Positions 1 to 12,100 of a stretch of DNA of 27,539 nucleotides are shown piece after piece. Origin of the DNA: Botryllus schlosseri (lineage: Eukaryota; Chordata; Ascidiacea; Stolidobranchia; Styelidae); NCBI GenBank assembly GCA_000444245.1, contig ATSW01054670.1, forward strand, positions 1 through 27,539, read 5' to 3'. The position numbers and the translations under genes are program-made. A model generated the notes under the pieces. The model had not been told where the DNA came from, did not search any database, and was given only the letters and a program-made list of their open reading frames with translations. Positions within the stretch are counted from its first letter, which is position 1. Each line of letters opens with the position of its first letter.

Positions 1-77
1 ACGGCGCTACCATGAAACTGTTCGTGCAAATGCTGTATTTTCGCGTCATTTAAGAAGGTCATCGCTACTGTTTGCAG

Positions 78-184
78 GGATGACGCACCTTTGCGCGTTG
101 AAATGCTGAAAAGGTCCGATTTGAGATTCACAAAGCTGGCGATGAATCCCGTTTGTCCCTACTTTTTGGCGTTATCGACTACGG
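78..184 (+). CDS. HERC2: Exon 1 of window: RLD1 blade strand
   Basis: Preceded by a good acceptor (ctgtttgcag) and followed by gtgagt. The first base completes a codon from an upstream exon outside the window. It ends in FTKLAMNPVCPYFLALSTTG, matching the human RLD1 strand HYLALAATGEVYSWG. The last base is the first base of the Gly codon completed in exon 2. Bases 1-77 are intron and show nothing else. Confidence 0.8.
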
Positions 185-3100
185 GTGAGTATCGTTTGTC
201 GCGTACGACATTGATCGTTTTGAACACCACGTTTCCGATTTTAGGAGAAGTCTACTTCGGCGGGTACGTTGCGAACGCGCCGTTTACAGTCAAATCTGAC
301 GTTACGTTTTTTGAAAACTTGGAGCGACTAGACAAACACAAGCCGTTCAGGGGGAGAATCGTGGATATTGCCTGTGGCCGTGAATATATCGTTATCGTGC
401 CCGAAGAGGGTAATAAGTTATATTTATCCTAACAACAGACACGGTCAGCAGCAAGTTAAGTCCAATTTCACCTTACTATCATGTAGTTACGTTCAATTTA
501 ATTGCTTTCGGACTATTTTCACCTCGTCAGTTTTTGATGCTGAATAAAGCTGTTCTTGGATGCAGATCCTACATATTTTTTGGTAAAACAACCATAACTA
601 AACAGGAATTAACCCCGAAGTCATAATCACGATCCGATGTTCCGTAGAATCAATGTATTTTGGGCACTGATAGCCATTCTGCATTCATCACTGTAACATG
701 TACTGCAATTTTTGAATCCAAATCCACTCTGCGGTTTTGACTTTCAGTCCAATAGATTCGAGAGATACTTTTTCAACAGCGTGGCGTTGACAGACACAGA
801 TTTATCGCGATTTTTAACTTGGCCTGTCGCGTCTGCAGGGGACTGCTACTCTTGGTTTCAAGGCGACAGGGTGTCGCTGGCACAACACAACTCTCAAAAT
901 GACCTCTGCCACAACCCCATCACGAAATTTTCGACGAGCGCCGTCGATAGCACTGCTGTGGCTCTGTCCGAGGATAACGAGGTGAGACACTGCAAATGGT
1001 GTGTTCTCTATATGTAGGGAACAAGTCATGATAAGATTGGACTTCGTTTTCTGTCTGTGCTCAGTTTGTATCAACTTGCTCTCGATTGGTGATGCACCGA
1101 TTTGACTTGATTCCTAGCACGGTTACCTCCAGTTGTACCTGTATGAAGTATTTGCGTGCTCACTTGTTTTATTGCACGTGAAAGAAATTTAGTCTCCTGA
1201 CACCATGTCATACATAGTTTTATCGCTCATTTCACCATCGTTTATAGTTGAAGTATTCATTACAAAGAGAAACGGGTCTAGTAATTTCCATTTTTAATCT
1301 CATTTAAAGCACAGAGTTTATAGTTTATACTGATGTGTTTCTTTGTATGTTGTAATGAAATAGGAAGAGATGAAGAGCTCGACACTCACTCAAGATATTA
1401 TATGCATGTATTCACAATGTTTTTCCTTTAAAATAGCATAGATTTTTACTTGAGTGCAAGTAGAAACAGCGATATCAAAGTAAGTAAAAAATAACGATGC
1501 CAGGCGTAATTCGTCTGGAAAACTGAACACTGTTAAGCCGGAGTAGAAGTGTACTCGGTGTAAGTAGGCAAAACATACTTAGCAGTGTTGGGATCAAGTC
1601 ACTACCTTCGAGTCACGAGTCATCTCGAGTCATTGCACATTTTGACTCGAGTCAAGTCAAGGTAATGGATTTTCAAAGGTGACTCGAGTCAAGTCAAGTC
1701 ACTCGTTTTTCGGAGGTGACTCGAGTCAAGTCAAGTCGAGTCATGAGTCAAGTCACGATTCAAGTCAAATTGAATTTTCCAAGTATGAGTGATGATGCAA
1801 AGTCATTACATTTTGCTAACTGGGTGAAGGACCGATTAATTGGCCATTTATCTTGAATCAAATAACGAATATAAAGTTAAATATACATGCAAAAAGGTGT
1901 TGTTTCGCTCACACACACAAACAATTGCTAGTAAAATACGTTAGGAACTGTAGCTACAAGCTATATTCTGTTGTTATCGACCAATATAGAGCATCGAACA
2001 CGAAACCTCGAGAAGTTGAACAAATTGATGTGGTACAATACACTACCCATCGAGACATCCGTAAGAATATAGACGCATAAACTATATATTCGTTCGATTT
2101 AAATCATACAAGAGTGATAGTAAAGGTGAGCAATGCGCAATGTAAGCACTGATTCGTCTATGAAACAAAGATACGTTTCTGTCATATTTATCTATTGCTG
2201 CAGTAGCAATGCTACTACGACCACGTAAGGTGTGATTGTTTCGTTTGCGGTCAATTTGTTTGTGATGTAACAATGGAGGATCAGTGAAACGTGCAACCAG
2301 TGAATGACTGGTTGCTCTCACAAGTGACACCGGCGTATCGCGAACAATCCGAACATACATAAGATAGGTTGATTTATTCGACACCGTTTACGTAATGACT
2401 TGAAATTGACTCGTAAATTTTGCTCCGAGTCACGAGTCAATCCACATTTCTGAAGCGTCGGGTCAAGTCATTTTTGCAAAGTGACTCGAGTCAAGTCATA
2501 CGAAAAAGTTGAAAAAAAGCCATGACTCGAGTCATCACAACACTGATACTTGGGTACTTTGAAAAAGTAGTAGTACTTTGTTACTGGTCACCTCTGTTTC
2601 CAATGAACAACTGTTCTCAAAACCTATGTTCGTGCTTAGTGGCCACGTCATACTTGTTCTAAGCCTTTTTCTCAATTATCGTCATCGCTGTATATTTGTC
2701 GCGCGCAGATCACTATTATGGCAGTGGAAGACGGCGGGGTGCTGTCCTGGGACGGCGCGATGGGTATCAACTCTCTCGAAAATATTCAAAACCCCAACGG
2801 GCCTCGAATATGCAAGGTCTGCGCGGGGTGTAGTTTTGTCGCCACCATTTCGGACAACGGAGAATTTCACGTGTGGGGTACTGCGGCGGAAATTCGATTA
2901 CTGATAAATTGCGGGTACCTCATGGCTGTCGTTTTACGTCAGGGGCCGGTATCGGTGGTTTAATCGACTCGACGGATTACGAGATCGACCCGACTCTGGT
3001 CAAGACTGTGAGGAACGTGAAAGACATGGTTTCGACAGGGGAGCACGTTTTCGTGCTCGATGAACAGGGAGATGTTAGTGGAAGCGGAGTTATTTATTTT

Positions 3101-6100
3101 TATATAATAAATAGAAACTTTCTTCTGTAGCAATGCGGCTACTGGTTGGAATTGAACCAAATTTGGTGAACATCGTTTCAATAGACAACCTAACACTTTC
3201 ATGGGGTGAACAGAAAATTTTCAAATTTTTTGTTATTTATTTTTATATGCGGCTACTGGTTGGAATTGAACCAAATTTGGTGTGTAGGCTTAAATTGAAC
3301 AATTTTATCAAGTAGCCAGTATGATTTGAGAAAAAAAAGTCATTTTTGAAGAGTCCTACTGTAACACTGTACAGGGATTTGCCATTCTCATGCTTTTGAG
3401 AATGGTCTCAGAACTGATAGAAGCTGAACATTGATTTTTGTTGTACTTCTATTAGAATTCAGCATTCTAATTCTAATCTAATTAGGACAAAATATAATTC
3501 TAATTCTATTGTAATTTAGAAAAGCTCACAATTATCTAGCCGTGCCTATCTGCTCGGGTGCGTCCCGAATATTTTTAGTGATTTTGGAAAATGGATAGTT
3601 ATACAAAATAAGGTATGCAAACAAGCATGTATGTTTCTGGAAAGCGTTTTGACTTCTTGATAGCCAATCAATAAGCGCGCGTGACGATGAAATCAATGAT
3701 GGCATTGCAATGTACAGACTGAACATGTTTTCTAAAATGCTGTCCCCACAAAAAGACGGATGTGTTTTTGCAGTCTGCTTCTAAAACGTGTTCCATGATT
3801 GATACGAGATCAATCAAACTTGCAGGGCCGTTTGCATCTTCACGGCAAACTACGTCTAGAACACCTACTTTTTCACTTGGAAATCTCTACATATTAGGAT
3901 TGGTCAAAATTGCGTTTTTTCTGAAATCTTTGTGGCTGTTTGATAAAATTGTTAGGTTGGCTTAACAAACATTGCACACCAAATTTGACTCAATTCTAAG
4001 TAGTGGATGTGAAGCTATAGGAGTTCGAAAATTTTGAATTTAGTATAAAAAATATAATTTTTTTTCCAAATTTCAATGTCTGCCCCATGAAATTCTACAA
4101 AAACGACGCAAAACAAATTTGACGCAATTCCAACCCACAGAACCAAAGTTATTTGAGTTATTCGTTAATAATTATGGGATTGCCCACCGGTTGGAAGTGA
4201 GCAAAAATTGTTACTCATCGTTATTTTAGACAACCAAACAATATCATGGGGTTGGCAATACAATATTTGGAGAATTTTTTTAAAAAATATGTGGAAAAAT
4301 TTCAAACAACCCTACTGCATATACTTGAGTAAAAATTTATGACGTCACTTTTTGTACCCGCGTAACAAGGATCACTGCTTTGCGATCCCCTCAGTCTATT
4401 ATTATCTGATTGCAGGTGTACTCGTGGAAATACGGCTCGCAATGCGGGCTGACGAAAGACAGCAAATTCGACGGCAAAAGAATTACAGGTACGGCCGCTT
4501 TTGTACCGGTTCAGTCCTCGCTCCTGTAACAACCTACTGTGGCAATCCGTCGACCCCTAACCCTATTGTCTTTGATTTGCATTTTTGTAATCCGCAGGAT
4601 TGTCTGCTGGCATAGACGGCGTTTTAGCGTGGGGCGTGGACGATTGCTACAGCAGCAAGTTGCCGGAGAGCTGCCCGTTTGTGCTGCAACCGGATCGGGA
4701 GACCCTGTCGTTACTCGATTGTTTTCTCACAAAGGTAAGTCCGTAACGAGATTGTCAGTCGGCGGTATTTCGGGAAGTTTTCATGGATGCTTTGAGATTT
4801 GAGATGCACGAGTGTAAAAGTTACGAGCACAGAAAATATTGATATTCACTGTTCCCACATACGCGTCACCTAAGATTTTACTGCCAGAATGCAATGTCAG
4901 GTTTTTAAACTGACTAGAGTGAAATACCAGTAATCTATTTCTAATTAATTATAGTTTCTATGGTGTAATTTTAATTGAAAACTAATTTATAGTTTTCCTG
5001 GTAATCTTACAGCGGAACTGTATGTAACGGGCCATACTTATTGTACACGTAGAGACATTTGCTTTTCTTTTCTTTTGGTGGAAAGTGAGCTACTAGTCGC
5101 CAGTGACAGTCTTATCGACATTTCATATCTACTGCAGTCCCGTCAGCTGTTGCTTAATTATATTGCAGTTGTGCACGGACCTGGACCCGACCCAAGATCT
5201 CAGTCAGGAAAAGGAATGCATGCTGGTGTCGGTTGTTAACCTGCTGCACCTTCAACTGCAGGAGGGAGCCATTCGTACTCGGGTACTCGGAACGTTTTGT
5301 GTTTCATTCTACGTTCAGAAACGCTAATATGCGTATTTTAGCAGTGCGACAGCGACCGGTTGCTGAATTCTGCAGTGAAATGGCCTTGCCTGTTGAGTGT
5401 TAAGAAGAATGTCATTTTTCTTGCGAGCACGCCTGGTGAGAATTATTACCATTAAAAGAATTTGTCCTCTCTCTTCAAGAAATCAAAAATGTCCTCCGAG
5501 GACGCCCAAATGTACAGGCGGAACTGAAAAACGCCCTTTTTTCAGTCAACACAACAGTATATCCTGTCAAAATTTTCAAATTACCCGTTAACTCGTTAGA
5601 TTTTGTAAGTTTTGCGATTTGTGGAAAGTGTCCTTTTTTCCGGATCTCGAAACATGGTAACCCGTAGCAAGGGTCGTTTTTTTTTGGAAAATGTACACCT
5701 TCAAATCAAGAGTTCGATTTTAACAATGAAACATAGTTTCAATGTTGTATTTCCAATGCCGGAGCTTTGAAATATCGGTTTGCCATATCTCAGCATTTGA
5801 AAAACAAGCCACACAAGGTCAAGGATATCAGTGGAACAGCGATTTCTGTCATGGAGTGATTGAGCCTTGCCATGGTCACAAAACGTTACGAAATAATCGT
5901 GGTGGAGATATATGAAATTATTTTGGATGATGTGTATCTGGCATCATTGTCACTGTGGCCGCAAAAAGAATATTTGAATTACAAGTCGTTTTTGCTGTTA
6001 TGACGTCGTAATATGTGGTACGCAAATACTCAACACAAAATTTAATACTCTAATTATCACCCTGTCTCTCGACCCCGATACATGCAATCCTGAAATCGCT

Positions 6101-9100
6101 GTGTAACGACCTCAACTTCTTTGTTTCAGGCGTGGCCACTTGTACGATGACAGCTGCACAAAATTGTCTTCGAGCCGGTTGGGAAATATTGCTGCCCTCT
6201 ATTGAGGAACGGGCTTCGACGCTGTCAACGATATTGGAGACCGCAAATGAGAGTGAGAAAATTCATGAATCACAGGTAATGGCGAGTTACTGAAAAGTTA
6301 ATATAGGCAATATGCATGACAGTTATCAAATAAAGGTAGTCAATCGCTAAGTACTTGTAAATATTCAGAATAGACCTACTTGAGCATGGTATTTGTACTT
6401 TAGCTACTCAATCGATTGTTTATAGTTTTAGACTACTTTCACTTCTACTTGCGCAGATTTTGAAACCATCCTGCTTACTTTTATGCCCTAGATTTAGTCA
6501 CATAGAATTCAGTGCTATGTGGATTAATTTTCAGCACTTACACTTGTGAAATTGCCATGAAAACTGGGCAAAGTTAGACCCTTCATAACGGTAATAGATT
6601 TAAGATGAAGACATCAACGATTACGGTTGATATTAGGAAGCTGTATCTCTATTTTGTCGCCATCCGTCATTCTGCCGTGGTCGCGAACTGAATAATATCA
6701 CGGATCTTGCATTTCTAAAACCTGTATCATGGCTAATGATAGCAAAAGTCTCTAAGTCCCCTACTTTCAACTCGTGTAATATTGCTGGGTTAGAGTCTGG
6801 TAAAGGATTGCTTGCTTTCTTCATCAAGAATCATTTGTGAGCGGTTTGTCTTTGTAATAGGGTTGTCATGAAAACAATAATCGGGAATGCAAAATACATG
6901 ACTATAGCAGAATAGCACCCTACGCTCCAATGATTCAATTTAAAGCCTGATTATTATATGTCGAACTGCATTTTTGGCTTTGCAAATGGATTTTGTTCAA
7001 TATGTCACAACGTCAGATTACAGTAGTGACATGCCTTGTATTTTGTAACAATCGCAAGAGGTCGATAACATTTGCGTTATATTTCAGGAATTCTTGATCA
7101 ATCTGCTCATCGAAAGTCTCACCAACGATCAAGCCTTGGAGGTTTTACTGAGCGAGGCTGCGCTATGTAGCATCAAAATTCAAAATAACGCGGACCTGGT
7201 GGGACAAGTGTTGAAGAAAGTTTGTCGGTAAATTTACAATCTCTAATGCTCGCGCTCTAACACGAGCTTGTTCCAACTTGGCACTTTTCATAAACAGCTT
7301 CTTTTTGCTATTGTGTTTAGAGACACCATGGAGGCATTAAAATCCGATGTTGACAAAGACGATTTTTATTTTACTGTGAGCAAAGTGAAGCTGATGAAGC
7401 CCAAAGAAAAAGTGTCCGATCAGCACTCGCTGCGATTTCTTCTTAAATTCCATACTATCATTACCGCTTACGCGCTGGACCTCACTAATAAGGTGAGCTG
7501 CGTTTGACGAGCACCGGGTGAACATTTTGTGCGGCCCACATCAAGTATTTGACAATAGATAAGTGCCACGTATCTTTATTCACATTTGAAAAGTTGAAAT
7601 TCACTGTAAAATTGCTCCAAAATCTAGAAATTTCACTATCGCATCCCTTTCAAATGCTACCATGCAGTGGAAGATCTCTTTTTACGCCTAAATGCCTATT
7701 CACGGTGATAGAGCATGACACCTAGATGATTTGTGATTGAAAATTGGGACTTGGACGTAACCTTCGTAGAATTACTTGGACTGGGACTGATTCGGCGACA
7801 AAATGATTATACCTTCAGTTGACTCCTGTCAAATGTTAAAATCAGAAAGAACACCGAGACTTGGTTACAGCCATGGAGGCAATACACTATTCGCGTATCA
7901 TTGAGAATAGTGATAGATCTGAAGGTCGTAGCTTGGTCTAACTCAGCAAGTCGTTATTGCAACCATTGGCATTCTGTGGCACGCTTGATGTATAGTTGGT
8001 TATATATTGGGTCTCCTTATCCACGTTATTAACGCCACTTAAAGGTGGATAGTAACGTCATGGTTCGTTCGACCCCTGTAACACCAATGGTTTGTTCGGC
8101 GATTGGACATTTTTAATACTGTGACACGTTGATTATTATATTTATGTTGTCAATTATGTGTTCCAATACATGAAGGTAAATCTTTTCGTCAATTTCATCC
8201 CATCAAATGAGGCTTACTTGGAAAGATGTTGAATACCCCTAATGATGCTGTTGACCGCGGCGTCACCAAAGACCAGGAAATTGGCAATGAGCACATTTGA
8301 GTTTGAGACATCTGTATTCGGATGTATGAACGCTAAAATATCTACTAATCCATCCCTAGTTCATATCGTTGAAGCTAAAACCCGAATTTTTGCATTATTT
8401 GTGAAATAGATGAAGTATTTAAGGTCCAGTGTTGAAGGCTGTGACTTTACAGGCAACGCATGGATGTTTACTTCTGTTGCACGAATACACGAAACTTTTG
8501 TGCGCCCACGTCTCAGTCGTGTTGAAGACCGCGTCTTCTATTGTGACTGATTTCGAAGCAATGGACGCGTCTTCCGCCGACAAGACGAAAAAATACATTG
8601 AGGTTTCGGAAACGATCAACCGGGACGCCGGATGTATCGTGCTACAGCCTTTGGTATGTTATTTACAAAATTTTGATGCTCCAATCGCACTGTCTGTTAC
8701 TCCAATGCATAATCTCTAAATTGATCCTCATACTTTTCGTTCTTCCTCTGTGCTGCCCCTTAATATTGACAGAAGAGCAAACGCTAAAGTGTCTCGCCTG
8801 GGTGTATTGAAAACATAAAACACTTCGGTGGGATAATGTAGGCGTACCACATTCTCAGAGAAGACAAATCTTCCTAACAGAGGACATAGTCAAAAATAAG
8901 ATAATAATAATATTGTGTCTTGCTACCAAATCCTTTTTTTTTGGCTCAATTCCAGAGAACGAACAACAATTCTGTTTCAACTTACTCCATTTTACCTGGC
9001 GGACTTTACAATAAATGAGTGAAAGTGAAAGCCCGAACAGGCCAACTTGAGGAGGTGAAAAGTGATCGTTAGAAAATATGAATTACATTGCATTGAGTTC

Positions 9101-12100
9101 TTTAATAAACTGGCAAGCTTCTCGTGTTTCGTCTAATCATCGGAGGAGTATGTGATAAACACGCCGCTCGGAGCGCCAGGGCTCACCCCGCCATGAAAAT
9201 TGGCTTACGCCCCCCCCTCCCCCAATTAATGATTGCTGTACAGTGGATTCGTGCCTTTAACGCAGGGTTTCTCTACTAATATCGGGAAAGTTTCATATTC
9301 AGTAGTAGGCAAAATTTTCTTAGATCCACTAGAAATCTCACCGACATTTTTGGTCGTCTCTCTGCCAAATCCGATCGATGTAACCGTGGGTACTGGGTTT
9401 CTCTGACCCTTTTTCCGTTGATTTACCGTATACTTGTGATGATGACTAAAAATACGTAAGGTCAACTCTCCCGCCTGTCGGCCGTATCCGAATATTCTAC
9501 TTATGGATAGTAAAACAGAAAAAGTATGACGTCAGCATCCAACACTTCAAAGGCCCGCCGATTGAGTGTCCCTTCTCAAACTTATAAAATTTGCAGATTT
9601 GAACGAACAAATTCAAGTCGTTTTTGTCTTTCTAAAACGCTTTACAGATCACTTCGTTGACTCTGACGAATTTGGAGGACGCTCGAAAGCAGGTGTTCCG
9701 CGACACGTCGGACACGGAAAACGTTTCAGATTTCACGTGCGTCCGAGAGCTGGCGAAATTGTTGAAGGCCCTCGACAGTTTCAACGCCCGCGCGCCGGGT
9801 ATGGCAAAAGAGGAGGAGTCAGTCTTGCAGTTTTCTGGCTCCGATAAAAACTCGAAACCGGAAGGTAACAATTTTTCTTTGTAGTCACTACAGAGTGGCT
9901 CAGGGGTTCCCAATAGCGTTGTTCAGTTGTTCGAAAATGCTAGAGTGCAATTTTTTTTTTTCTTCACAATTTGGATTTTGAAAAGTAGTTGCATTGCTCT
10001 ATCACACGTTGAGTACAGCATCGACTATTTAGACTCGCTTCCCTACATCGATTTGAGAAAAGCGCGTCGACGCAAGCAGAAGAAAACTGATTTCGCCGAG
10101 CCGCTATGCAACCTGGAAGATTACGTGTCCGGCTTGACGCACTGCACGAGATCTCTTGCCATTTTTCTCGCCACGCACCTGCTAGGATATCAAGTGCGAT
10201 TATATTTTTGTTATCAACTTCCCGATTTTATTGATTTTTGCATGGTCAATGTTATCAAGTGAAGTAGATGTCGGATGCACTTTACCCCTTTCTACAAAGT
10301 TAAGACAATTCTTGAATATTACACAAGCTCAATCGGTGTAATGAGAAACAAATCTCCTAATATTATCCTTTTCAACTCTCGCTGGATGGAATAAGTCAAG
10401 AATTGAGCCGCTTGTAGCAAAGACAGTTTATGAAATATAATTGACTGAATGTTCCAAATTTTTTGCCTCTCCTATTGCCCCTCCTCTTTAGTTTCAGTTT
10501 TTTTGCTCCTGTCTTTTCAAACTTGCCCACTTCGTGATCCGCTGAGCTAGACTATGAGATCCCTTGATACTGTCCCTTGTTACAGTGCCCTTCAACCGGT
10601 GAGTAGGGTGCACACCTGGGTTCATGAAAATTTGTATAGGGTGCACCAGTATAAAACGGCGCAGATGGGTTCATGAGAAGCATTGCACTTGAAATCAGTG
10701 ATTTATTATCCTTTGGGTGAAACTTGTGGTTTTGTCGATGTAATTTCAGTAATGAACCTCTGTAACGGATCAATATTTGGCAACCAGATGAAAGTGATCA
10801 CTTATTAAGCAGTGTGAGCACCGATATCTTTCAAATTAACCGACAGATGAAACTGATGACAGCTTATTTTTAGTTGACATACGCAGTTCATGTAGCTTGA
10901 CCTTGCAGGGATACATGAGTCAGAGTTAGAACTAAGGGTGCACCACTCCAAAAAATGTTGAAGAGCGCTGTCCTGTTTAAGGGGACTAGCAAGTCAAAAA
11001 CCTAACTCTGAGATGGCTACCCCCATCACCATGAAATTTTCACAGTCGCTAGATGTCGCTATGCTATATACAAAAAAACAAAAAGTTTATTCCTACCCTG
11101 CAGTATGTGACACGGGGAATGCAAAATCTCAATATTGTGAAGCCCTTTATTCAATCTAACGCCTTCTTTAGGAAGTACTAGGACAGTGCTGTGATATGCT
11201 AAAATTTGAAGGAATATGTGCAGCCCCTCTAGGAGAAATCCTCATTTTGAAATTTAAAATTTCAGGTCATTTTTTCAAAAAGTTTGCTGTGAAGCTCTGT
11301 AATTCAGAGCAAGGTAGACCTAGGCTAAACGTCTCTTAGAATAACACAGGTCTCTACGTTAGCTTTTCAAAAAATCCTCAGTGAATACTATACGACATAT
11401 ATGTCATACAAATTTTTGATTTACCACGAAACTGTTCAACAAAATTTTACAAAATTTTACAATGGAGAAAAACGTTAATAAGCATTTTACCAGTGATAAA
11501 AGATACTAAACCGGTGCCGATGAAAATCGAAATTACGAAGTTATTAGTTATGTTTTGGGTAAGATAAGGCCATCAGGTAAAAGTATAGGTACTCTGTCGA
11601 TATTTCAAGCCAAGAAAAAAAATTTTGATATTTTTTCTAAATTTTGACTTGCTAGTCCCCTTAACAGGATGTAATTTGCAGTGTTTTGAACCTGTTCAAT
11701 TATAGATTATTTCTCGGTGAGTGACTTCTATTGTAATTCCACATTGCCAGAAACACGAAAAGGCTCGCGAAAAACTAGCCGCTATTCCGGAACCCGTGCG
11801 ATGCCTATTCAAGCACGGCCTGAACGCCAAGGAAAATGCAGTCGACAACGATTCAGGTGTTTACCACACCTCAAATTGAATATTTGCTGTGTGATTATAG
11901 CTTGTTTTTTTGTGTCAGTGCTTGAACCAAGTGCGTCCCCCTATCGTCTCGAACCCAGTCTCACGATCCAGAAATTTCTTCTGCTGCTCGTGATCAAGGA
12001 ATCGCAGTTCGACGGAAGGGAACGCAAAGAAATGGAGTTGGCAGCGTGCAATTTCTTGAGGAAGTTCGAACAGATGTCGAAGAAAATCGGATATTTCTCG

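Larger units (their letters stand above)
982..2708 (+). other. Intron 3, carrying a hAT-type insertion
   Basis: The 1,727-bp intron is more than half transposon (1583-2545). The rest (982-1570 and 2554-2708) is AT-rich. Flanks of the insertion (about 1535-1582 and 2546-2590) show short TACTT / AGTAGAAGTA-like motifs that recur in other introns. No exon-like conserved peptide was found in it. Confidence 0.65.
3074..4415 (+). other. Intron 5, built from decayed repeats
   Basis: 1,342 bp of AT-rich sequence. It holds an exact 36-bp direct repeat (3133-3168 and 3247-3282) and a related divergent segment at about 4185-4310 (ACCGGTTGGAAGTGAGC), with an inverted relative at about 3950-4010. The same motif family recurs at about 19060-19320. 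No coding potential recognised. Confidence 0.6.
10194..11750 (+). other. Intron 15, carrying a TTAA-flanked element
   Basis: 1,557 bp, of which 10981-11660 is a transposon. Upstream, about 10605-10680 has a pair of GGGTTCATGA / AGGGTGCAC motifs repeated within 60 bp, with AGGGTGCACCA again at 10935. The rest is unremarkable. Confidence 0.6.

Noticed and set aside
712-838. Open frame upstream of exon 3 with an acceptor at 747
   Set aside because: Phase does not fit exon 2, and starting at 839 gives EEGDCYSWF, the RCC1 pattern.
1590-1760. CRISPR-like array of GACTCGAGTCAAGTCA words
   Set aside because: Spacing is irregular, words are degenerate and inverted, and the zone lies just inside a transposon end in an animal gene intron.
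1853-2384. Two open frames (one per strand) inside the 963-bp hAT-type element as possible transposase remnants
   Set aside because: The peptides show no hAT dimerisation or zinc-finger motifs and are short; best treated as chance frames.
982-2708. A missed RLD1 exon in the long intron 3
   Set aside because: Exons 3 and 4 join in phase and together reproduce the human ACGSGDAQTLAVTENG blade pattern, so nothing needs to be added.
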